From: Haloterrigena salifodinae
GTDB lineage: Archaea > Halobacteriota > Halobacteria > Halobacteriales > Natrialbaceae
Direction: 5' to 3'
Assembly: GCF_003977755.1 (NCBI RefSeq)
Contig: NZ_RQWN01000003.1
Location: forward strand, 671,058 to 735,057
DNA length: 64,000 bases
The first letter of the stretch is position 1, and each line of letters starts with the position of its first letter. The notes under the pieces were generated by a model. The model did no database searches and was not told the origin of the DNA. It saw nothing but the letters and a program-made list of their open reading frames with translations. Of this stretch, positions 41,973-48,547 are shown in pieces. Both the position numbers and the translations under genes were made by a program.

Positions 41973-42623
41973 TTACGGCTGCCCGCCGCGCTCGTCGCCC
42001 TGCGGTTCGTTCCCTCGTTCGTTCGGCCCGCCTGACGAGCGGTCGTCGCTATCGACGATCGAACGAGCGATCGCCGCAGTTTCCGGGCCACCGAGTTCGC
42101 CGGCGCGGTCCCGGAGCCTCCGGATCGACTCGACGTCGACGCCGTGATCGGCCAGGGTGGGTTCGGGGACCCCGGCTGCGGCGGTCTCGGCCGCGTCAGC
42201 CCGTCGCTCGAGGCTTCGCATCTCGGCGACGGTTGTCGCGACTTCCGCGCGGTAGCGCCCCTCGCTGAGGTCGCCGGCCTCGCGGGACTCGTTCAACTCT
42301 TCGAGTCTGTCCTCGAGTTCGGTCAAGCGCCGGTCAGTCTCGTTGAACTGCGCGGCGATGACGGCCGCTTTCGTCTCGTTGGACTCGGCGTTTGCGATCC
42401 GGACGCCGAAGGCCCGCTCCGAGACGTTGCCCTCGAGTTCGGCGTTCTGGACGCCGACGGTGGCGGCGAACTGCGCGCCGGGTTCGATCGATTCGGTTCC
42501 GTCGTCGGCGTCGGTCTCCGACTGCGCTCCGCCGCTGGAGGTCGCGCTCGCCGCCGCGAAGGGGACCGTGACCGCCGCGACGACGAGAATCGCTGCCAGT
42601 GCGATCGACGTGGTTCGATTCAT
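41973..42623 (-). CDS. Secreted coiled-coil protein, unknown function
   Basis: A 216-residue protein with a Sec-type signal (MNRTTSIALAAILVVAAVTVPFAAASA), an acidic linker, and a central helical coiled coil (ETDRRLTELEDRLEELNESREAGDLSEGRYRAEVATTVAEMRSLERRADAAE). The C-terminus is Gly/Asn/Glu-rich. No second membrane anchor is seen. It resembles haloarchaeal DUF-type secreted helical proteins that lie next to membrane-bound HTH regulators, as here. It is read in the same direction as the HTH gene upstream. Confidence 0.75.
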   Translation of the reverse strand: MNRTTSIALAAILVVAAVTVPFAAASATSSGGAQSETDADDGTESIEPGAQFAATVGVQNAELEGNVSERAFGVRIANAESNETKAAVIAAQFNETDRRLTELEDRLEELNESREAGDLSEGRYRAEVATTVAEMRSLERRADAAETAAAGVPEPTLADHGVDVESIRRLRDRAGELGGPETAAIARSIVDSDDRSSGGPNERGNEPQGDERGGQP

Positions 42624-42794
42624 TGGTTGGTGTTGTCTTCGTGTGGTGATATACGCTCGAGACGATGACTTGGGTTCACCGACGATTAACGCGATTCAAC
42701 GCCGTTTTCGGTCCGACGCCGTCCGGCGATTTCGTCGGTTTCACCGACTCGTGTCAGCTACCCGTCCGGAACGGGATGCAGTTTCGATTCGCTC

Positions 42795-43958
42795 TCATGT
42801 CGATTCGGGACCGTCGTCCTCGTCGGTCAGCGGATCGCCCTCGCCGGGCAGTGAGAGCACGTTCTCGCGGCCGAGGCGGAACGACTCGAGTTTCCCTTCG
42901 TCTCGGAGCCCGCTGACGACCTTGCTGGTCTTCGCATCGGTCCAGTCGAGTTCCTCGACGACGGCCTGCTGTTTCATCCGGCCGCCGTTCTCGCGAACGA
43001 GGCGGAGGACCTGTTCCTCGTTGCTGAGCAGATCCGGATCCGGCGCCCCAGTTGCACTCGAGTCCGTCGACTGCACGGACTGGGCCCGTTCCGACGACAC
43101 CGTCGGTTCGTCGGCCGGTGGCGACGCCGTCGCGTCGTCCGTTCGAGCGGCGTCGGGATCGGTTCGATCGATGTCTCCCTCGACCGGCGGCACGGTCGGC
43201 CGCGAGCGGTTGCGATACCACCAGAGACCTGCGGCGCCGAGCGCGACGACGGTGAGGCCGGCGGCCGCGAGCAGCGCCGGGGACGGGCCCGTCCCCGCAG
43301 CGGTGACGACGACGCGCGGCTCGCCGGAGACGAAGTCGGTGTCGCCGCCCCGCCAGATGACCGCGCGATCGCGTTCGTCGTCGGGCTCCGGCGCGACCGA
43401 GGCTCGGTTGTATCCGTCCGGCCACTCGATCAGCAATCGGGTCCCGTCGTCGAGATAGATTCCCTCGAGCGCGTCGCCCGCCCGGAGTTCGTCGCCCTCG
43501 ACGGCGGCGAACCCATGCCATTGGAACGTGTACCTGACGACGCCGTACTCTTGAGCGAACGACTGGCGTTCGGTCTCCACGGCGAACCCGTCGGTGGACA
43601 TCTCACGGCCCGTCGCGTTCTCCGCCGTGGCGACCGTCTCGCCCATCCGGTCGGCGAACGACTGCGTGTGGTTGTCCGGATCGTCGCGGATATCGTCCCG
43701 CAGCGATTCGAACGCCGTCGTGCTCTCCTCGTCGTCGAGCCGAACGAGAAACTCGAGGCGCCACTCTGCGGTCCCGTTCGGTCGGAGCGCGACGTCCATT
43801 CGGACCTCGTCCGCGTCGATCTGGTCCTGCTGGACCGCGAACGACCCCGGCTCCGACTGCGGCCGCCCGGTGTCCGCGGCTCCGACGGCTGCGATCGGCC
43901 CGGTTCCGACGAGCAGTATCGCGACGACCGCGACCGTCACGCCGACGCGACTGTTCAT
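42795..43958 (-). CDS. Membrane-anchored winged-helix regulator
   Basis: A 387-residue protein with a signal peptide (1-28), an outside domain of about 200 residues (VRMDVALRPNGTAEWRLEFLVRLDDEESTTAFESLRDD, then YTFQWHGFAA), one membrane helix (ALLAAAGLTVVALGAAGLWWY, about 238-258), an acidic linker, and a cytoplasmic winged helix at the end (LSNEEQVLRLVRENGGRMKQQAVVEELDWTDAKTSKVVSGLRDEGKLESFRLGRENVL). This is the haloarchaeal one-component design in which an external sensor is fused to a DNA-binding tail. Its target may be the neighbouring secreted protein. Confidence 0.87.
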   Translation of the reverse strand: MNSRVGVTVAVVAILLVGTGPIAAVGAADTGRPQSEPGSFAVQQDQIDADEVRMDVALRPNGTAEWRLEFLVRLDDEESTTAFESLRDDIRDDPDNHTQSFADRMGETVATAENATGREMSTDGFAVETERQSFAQEYGVVRYTFQWHGFAAVEGDELRAGDALEGIYLDDGTRLLIEWPDGYNRASVAPEPDDERDRAVIWRGGDTDFVSGEPRVVVTAAGTGPSPALLAAAGLTVVALGAAGLWWYRNRSRPTVPPVEGDIDRTDPDAARTDDATASPPADEPTVSSERAQSVQSTDSSATGAPDPDLLSNEEQVLRLVRENGGRMKQQAVVEELDWTDAKTSKVVSGLRDEGKLESFRLGRENVLSLPGEGDPLTDEDDGPEST

Positions 43959-44148
43959 GCGAGTCGGTACTTGCCAGCTCGCTTAAAACGTACCGAAGTC
44001 AGAAAAGGGCCGAAATCGCCCGAAATCGGCACGATAAGCCGAAACTGTGCTATATGTGTCAGTTACAAAACCTTTGGGGGTAGAGGATGTCCCTCTCGAG
44101 TCCGACCCGTTCCAAGAAAACGCGGCGTACGTTTGGGCGCGGCGGCGG

Positions 44149-44255
44149 GAACGGTTCCGGCGGAGGGGATCGCCAGCGGAAGCGTTTCAGGTGGAGGGGA
44201 CGTCAGCGGGAGCGATTTCGGCGGAGGACTGCGTCAGCGGAGACGCGGTTCAGGC
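44149..44255. repeat. Three-copy imperfect tandem repeat (30-31 bases)
   Basis: Copies lie at 44149-44179, 44180-44209 and 44210-44240, with a partial fourth to 44255. Each has a G-A-(A/G)-CG-TT-C core, GGxGGAGG and ends in (G/C)(T/C)CAGCGG. The array abuts the stop codon of the membrane gene at 44250. It is not in a recognisable reading frame. Confidence 0.5.
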
Positions 44256-44624
44256 ACCCGGCACGCCGAGTGCCGTGAGCGAGCCGATACCGAGCAACTC
44301 GAGGGCCGCGAGGACGACGACCGCGGCCGCCCACGCGGCGAGGCCGACCGCGCCGGAGCGGAGCCAGCCGAGCCGGTAGCGCCACTTGACGACCGCGACC
44401 CAAGCAATGACGGCCAGCAGGCCGCCGAGCAGCGGCACCGGCTCGAGGAACGCCCAGGCCAGCGCGCCGAGCAGCGCGGTCACCACAGCGTGGCCGTAGT
44501 CACGGGCGTCCGCGGCGACGTGGGTGCCGGCGTGGAGGGCCGCGCCGCCGACCAGCAGGCTCACGGCGAACGTCAGCAGCCGGTCCTCGAGCCCGATCGG
44601 TGCCGGGGAAGCGAATGGAGGCAT
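44250..44624 (-). CDS. Four-helix membrane protein, unknown function
   Basis: A 124-residue, almost wholly hydrophobic protein with four predicted membrane segments (LLTFAVSLLVGGAALHAGTHV, HAVVTALLGALAWAFLEPVPLLGGLLAVIAWVAVVKW, GAVGLAAWAAAVVVLAALELLG). It has a His pair near the first helix end. No family recognised with certainty; similar short proteins are common in haloarchaea. Its 3' end overlaps the tandem repeat. Confidence 0.7.
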   Translation of the reverse strand: MPPFASPAPIGLEDRLLTFAVSLLVGGAALHAGTHVAADARDYGHAVVTALLGALAWAFLEPVPLLGGLLAVIAWVAVVKWRYRLGWLRSGAVGLAAWAAAVVVLAALELLGIGSLTALGVPGA

Positions 44625-44647
44625 GGGATGGGGAAGTTACCGGAGAC

Positions 44648-45229
44648 TTATTCCTCGTCGTCCGTTTCCTCGTCGTTCGATTCGTCGGTGTCGTCGGTCT
44701 GTTCGCTCTCGTTCGAGTCGCCCGGTTCGACGGCCTCCTCATCGTTCGGTTCGTTGGCGTCGTCGGTCTCGTCGTCACCGGTGTCGGCGTCGTTGCCGTT
44801 CTCGTCGGCGTCCGCGCCGTCGTCGCGTTCATCGCTGTCCGAGTCAGCGTCGCCGTTCCCGTCGCGTTCGTCAGCACTCTCGCTCTCGTCTTCGTCGTCA
44901 TCCGGCGTCACGTCGCTGACCGCGTCGCCGAGCGAACCGCCGAGGTCACTGCTCAGGAACGACGAAATCCGCTCGTGGATCGCGGAGACGTGATCGGGAA
45001 CCTGTCCGGGGAGTTTGACGTTCGGTCCCTGTCCGTTCCGGTCGTCTGCGGCGGTATCGCCGGCGGTTCCATTCCCGCTTCGATCCGCGTTATCGTTCGC
45101 GTGTCGTTCGTCCGCGCTATCCGCACTCGCGTCCGGGGACACGGGCGCGTTCCCGGGCGCCGCGGCGGCAAACCCGGTGGTTGCGATCAGTACTGCGCAG
45201 GCGACTGCGATGAGCGTCGTTCGTTTCAT
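44648..45229 (-). CDS. Secreted protein with extreme acidic tail
   Basis: A 193-residue protein with a Sec signal (MKRTTLIAVACAVLIATTGFAAAAPG), a short possibly helical middle (VKLPGQVPDHVSAIHERISSFLSSDLGGSLGDAVSDV), and about 90 C-terminal residues that are nearly all Asp, Glu, Asn, Ser, Thr and Gly (DDDEDESESADERDGNGDADSDSDERDDG and onward). It may bind cations on the cell surface. Sequence upstream of the ATG at 45229 in frame is basic, so the signal-peptide start is preferred. A pair of GTTTGACGCC direct repeats lies 70-120 bases upstream. Confidence 0.72.
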   Translation of the reverse strand: MKRTTLIAVACAVLIATTGFAAAAPGNAPVSPDASADSADERHANDNADRSGNGTAGDTAADDRNGQGPNVKLPGQVPDHVSAIHERISSFLSSDLGGSLGDAVSDVTPDDDEDESESADERDGNGDADSDSDERDDGADADENGNDADTGDDETDDANEPNDEEAVEPGDSNESEQTDDTDESNDEETDDEE

Positions 45230-45297
45230 AGCTCGCATCCCACTCTCGGTGGCCGGACCGACTTGAAGGGGGTTCGTCGTGGAGCGGATTTTCGAGC

Positions 45298-45349
45298 GTT
45301 TGACGCCATTTGAGGGTCGTTTTCGCAGGTTTGTCTCCGGTTTGACGCC
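45298..45349. promoter_or_regulatory. Direct repeat GTTTGACGCC spaced by four helical turns
   Basis: Identical 10-base copies at 45298-45307 and 45340-45349, 42 bases apart, upstream of the acidic secreted protein gene (ATG 45229). The same-face spacing fits a regulator site pair. The surrounding 342-base spacer (45230-45571) holds no supported gene. Confidence 0.35.
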
Positions 45350-45571
45350 GATCGAAGGCGGGTATCCCGTCACCGAGGCGTCGGGTCGAGCGCAGCGACG
45401 AACACGACTCGAGCGCGCGCCGTCCGGTCGACGACGCCGAACGCAGCCGAGCTGGCGATCGTCGTACTCTCGAGGGGGCGCTATCGGAGGATTGCACGCA
45501 ATGCTATCGGGTCCGATTCTCCAGCGCCTCGCGTCTCGAGGCGCTGCGAATCCGCCGTTGCGAATCCGACG

Positions 45572-46141
45572 CTACGAGTCCGACGCCTCGAGTGCCGTCT
45601 CGACGCCGTTGACCAGATTGTTCGCGGTCGTACCGCCCTCGTCGCGCCAGTGGACCTCGCCGGTGCCGTCGACGGCCAGCGTCGTCGGCGTGCCGGTGAC
45701 GCCATAGTCCTCGAACAGCGCCCCGTCCTCGTCGACGGCGAGGGTCCAGTCACCGTCCTGCTGGGCCCACCAGTCGGACAGTTCCGACGGCGAGGACGCC
45801 GAGCCGGAGTACTCGTCGACGACGCTTACGACGTGGACGTCGCCGTCGGGGCCGACCTCGCGGGCGGTCGCGAGTTCCTCGCGGGCCTCGCCGACCCGCG
45901 AGAGCATGGCGCGGCTGGTCGGACAGGTGATCCGGATGCAGTTGACGAGCTGGATCTGCCCTCGGCTCGGAACGTCGATCGTCCCTCCCTCGCTCCCAGG
46001 CGCGTCGACGGTCGTGAGTTCGACCGCCGACTCGTTCGATTCGTCGCTGTTACCGTCGTCGTCCGAGTCGGCGCCGCCCTCGAGGCAGCCTGACCCCGCC
46101 GCCAGTACCGCCGTGGCCGCGATGAATGCGCGTCGTTTCAT
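45572..46141 (-). CDS. Thioredoxin-like (TlpA/ResA type) lipoprotein with altered active site
   Basis: A 189-residue protein with a Tat-type lipoprotein signal (MKRRAFIAATAVLAAGSGC, lipobox Cys19) and a thioredoxin fold: a QIQLVNCIRITCPTSRAMLSRVGEAREEL active-site strand and helix, DGDVHVVSVVDEY, and the cis-Pro region YGVTGTPTTLAVDGTGEVHW. Instead of CxxC the active site has Cys-x4-Cys-Pro (CIRITCP). It may still be a redox protein with one reactive cysteine, or a SCO-like copper chaperone. It faces outward. Confidence 0.8.
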   Translation of the reverse strand: MKRRAFIAATAVLAAGSGCLEGGADSDDDGNSDESNESAVELTTVDAPGSEGGTIDVPSRGQIQLVNCIRITCPTSRAMLSRVGEAREELATAREVGPDGDVHVVSVVDEYSGSASSPSELSDWWAQQDGDWTLAVDEDGALFEDYGVTGTPTTLAVDGTGEVHWRDEGGTTANNLVNGVETALEASDS

Positions 46142-46296
46142 ATCGTATCGGACGGCCGCCGCCCGCCAGTTCGGCTCCGTATACGGGTTCGTCGCCGCGG
46201 AGTGACGTGTTTGTTTCCCCGGATTGGCCACGTAGCCCAGCACGAGGGCGAGCGGTCAGCCAGCGGAATCGTCCCCTCTCCGTTCTATCGAGAGCG

Positions 46297-46527
46297 TCAG
46301 TCGAGACAGACGTACGTTCGCGTCGTGCCGACGTCCTCGAGCGGCCGGACCGCCGACGTGACCGTCGAAAGGAGGTCGTGCGGTCGCTCGCCCTCGAGTT
46401 CGACCACGACGTCGAAGTCGCCGGTGATGACGTACGCCTCAGCGACGCCGTCGACCTCGCGAACGGAGTCGCAGACGGTCTCGGCCATGCCCGTCGCAAC
46501 GTCGATCAGCACGAATGCGCGAGCCAT
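46297..46527 (-). CDS. Stand-alone Lrp/AsnC ligand-binding (RAM) domain protein
   Basis: A 76-residue protein that is only the C-terminal RAM domain of Lrp/AsnC regulators: MARAFVLIDVATGMAETVCDSVREVDGVAEAYVITGDFDVVVELEGERPHDLLSTV. The G-D-(F/Y)-D strand and V-E-A-Y-x-x-T-G-D are characteristic. No DNA-binding helix-turn-helix is present; such single-domain proteins may assemble with, or sense amino acids for, full Lrp proteins. An ATG two codons earlier is also possible. Confidence 0.88.
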   Translation of the reverse strand: MARAFVLIDVATGMAETVCDSVREVDGVAEAYVITGDFDVVVELEGERPHDLLSTVTSAVRPLEDVGTTRTYVCLD

Positions 46528-46778
46528 TATCATGCGTGCTTCGCGATCGAGCGACAAATAACGACCGTATGCGCCGGACCGATCGGAATTGACGCGGTAC
46601 GCGATTTGGTCTCGATCAGCGATCTGTCTGCGGAAATCGGGGTGTCCGACGACGGCCGGTGGTTCGCCGGCGCCGGCAACGAGGCAGTGTTCGACGCGCT
46701 CCGCGAAATCGCGCGTGCGAACGTCTGAGTCCCGGCGTTCGCTCCGCCGGTCTCGTTCTGCCAATTCTTGCAAAACGC

Positions 46779-46787
46779 GCTTATTCC
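46779..46787 (+). promoter_or_regulatory. TATA-like box for the DJ-1/PfpI gene
   Basis: GCTTATTCC is centred about 25 bases before the ATG at 46808 and supports that start. Confidence 0.45.
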
Positions 46788-46807
46788 GCGCCCCCGTCGG
46801 TCGTCCC

Positions 46808-47401
46808 ATGACCGCGACTACCGCCGAGATCGTGCTGTTCGACGGCTTCGACGAACTGGACGCGATCGGCCCATACGAGGTGCTCGAGAACGCCGCCCAC
46901 GCGGGCGCCGACCTCGAGGTCGACCTGGTGACCCTCGACGAGACCGATCTCGTCACCGCGAGCCACGACCTGCGCGTCGAACCACAGGGCACGCTCGGTC
47001 AGCCCGACATCCTGCTCGTCCCCGGCGGCGGATGGACGTCCGCCAACGAGGGCGTCCGCGCGGTCGTCGAGGACGGCGCATTGCCCGACGAGGTCGACGA
47101 ATGCTACGCCGAAGGCTCGACGGTCGCCTCGGTCTGTACCGGCGCGATGGTGCTGGCCGAGGCCGACCTGCTCGAGGGCCGGCCCGCCGCTACTCACCGG
47201 GTCGCCGTCGACGATCTCGAGGCCCACGCGGCGAACGTGGTCGACGAGCGGGTCGTCGACGACGGCGACGTACTGACCGCCGGCGGCGTCACCTCGGGGC
47301 TCGATCTGGCGCTGTGGCTCGTCGAGCGGGAGTTCGGCGAGGACGTCGCGAGCGAAGTGAGCGAGGAGATGGCCTACGAGCGCGGCGAAGTGTTCGGCTA
47401 A
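46808..47401 (+). CDS. DJ-1/PfpI-family protein
   Basis: A 197-residue class I glutamine-amidotransferase-like protein. The start (AEIVLFDGFDELDAIGPYEVL) and the nucleophile elbow ASVCTGAMVLAEADLL (Cys around 115) are typical; VLTAGGVTSGLDLALWLVEREFG is the usual C-terminal helix and turn. It resembles the ThiJ/AraC-N group of DJ-1 relatives such as isonitrile hydratase-like proteins. The function in this organism is unknown. No DNA-binding domain follows. Confidence 0.9.
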   Translation: MTATTAEIVLFDGFDELDAIGPYEVLENAAHAGADLEVDLVTLDETDLVTASHDLRVEPQGTLGQPDILLVPGGGWTSANEGVRAVVEDGALPDEVDECYAEGSTVASVCTGAMVLAEADLLEGRPAATHRVAVDDLEAHAANVVDERVVDDGDVLTAGGVTSGLDLALWLVEREFGEDVASEVSEEMAYERGEVFG

Positions 47402-47761
47402 TCTCATCTCGGTACTGCAACCGGCGAATACGTCGCTCTCGTCTCGGCGGGTACACGAACCTCGAGAGTGCGAGCGTCGCTGGTGCGTACGAAGTGAGGA
47501 AAAGCGGGAGCGTTCTGCTATCACAGCAATGGGGAATTGCCACGCCCTCCCCAGCCGACTCGCTCGCTCGCAGGCTCACGCGCTCATCCCTCGCACGTCT
47601 TCGTCTCGCGGTTCGCTAGTCGCTCACCGCGAGACCGCACGCGCCGCCGCACGTGAAGCGCTCGGTACAGCGCGAGCGGGTGGACCACTATTGCCCGAGC
47701 CACCGCACCCGGTTGCTCCTTGCCAAATTGCTATCCGTGACGCCCGGGTAGGCAGGGCCAC
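47402..47761. other. 360-base spacer with structured intergenic DNA
   Basis: I see no coding frame. The stretch contains GGGGAATTGCCACGCCC followed by TCGCTCGCTCGCAGGCTCACGCGC, phrases I associate with recurrent haloarchaeal intergenic elements, and a 10-pair hairpin (separate entry). The last part leads to the HAD gene start. Confidence 0.4.
47603..47635. other. Perfect 10-pair hairpin in the 47.4-47.8 kb spacer
   Basis: GTCTCGCGGT (47603-47612) pairs exactly with ACCGCGAGAC (47626-47635) around a 13-base loop. No T-run follows. It could be a transcript end signal or part of a small RNA. Confidence 0.4.
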
Positions 47762-48412
47762 ATGAACGCAGTGCTGTTCGACATGGACGGCGTCCTCGTC
47801 AACAGCGAGGACTACTGGACCGAGTTCCAGGCCGAGGATATCCTTCCGGCGGCCGTCCCCGACGACGACGTCGACGTCGCCGAAGTGACCGGGATGAACT
47901 ACCGCGAGACCTACGACTACCTCGAGGCGGAGTACGGAACCGCCATCTCCCGCGAGGAGTTCGAGGAGCGCTTCGAGGAGACCGCTCGCGAGATCTACCG
48001 CAAGCACGTCGAGGCGCTTTCCGGCCTCCACGACCTGCTGGCCGAACTGGACGCTCGCGGGGTCGAGCGCGCGCTCGTTTCCTCGTCCCCGCACGAGTGG
48101 ATCGATATCGTCCTCGAGCGATTCAACCTCGAGGGGTCGTTCGACCACGTGATCAGCGCCGAGGACATCGACGCGGCGGGCAAACCGGAGCCGGACGTCT
48201 TCGAGTACGCCGCGAGCGAGGTCGGCGTCCCGGCCGAGGAGTGCGTCGTCGTCGAGGACTCGGAGAACGGCGTCGAGGCCGGCGCGCGGGCCGGCGCGCT
48301 GGTCGTGGCGTATCGAATCGACGCCCACGACGACCTCGACCTCTCGCCGGCCGACGAGATCGCGGACTCGGCTGCAGAACTACGAGAGACGGTCCTCGAG
48401 TCGGCGTCGTAG
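47762..48412 (+). CDS. HAD-family phosphatase (beta-phosphoglucomutase-like)
   Basis: A 216-residue HAD hydrolase. Motif I is LFDMDGVLVNSE (nucleophile Asp8), motif II LVSSSP, motif III Lys in AAGKPEPDVFEYAASEVG, motif IV VVVEDSENGVEAG. The C1 helical cap (YWTEFQAEDILPAAV onward) matches phosphoglycolate phosphatase and beta-phosphoglucomutase relatives. The substrate is not determinable here. Confidence 0.92.
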   Translation: MNAVLFDMDGVLVNSEDYWTEFQAEDILPAAVPDDDVDVAEVTGMNYRETYDYLEAEYGTAISREEFEERFEETAREIYRKHVEALSGLHDLLAELDARGVERALVSSSPHEWIDIVLERFNLEGSFDHVISAEDIDAAGKPEPDVFEYAASEVGVPAEECVVVEDSENGVEAGARAGALVVAYRIDAHDDLDLSPADEIADSAAELRETVLESAS

Positions 48413-48547
48413 CCGGCTCGAGACCCTCCGGGACCGGCGGCCTCCCACCCGGCGACTGAAAGTACACCGACCCGTGTATTCCGGGCGCTACCGAGAACTC
48501 CCCTTTCCCTCCCCCCTCGAGGCCTCGAGTCGGACCCGACGCTGGTC

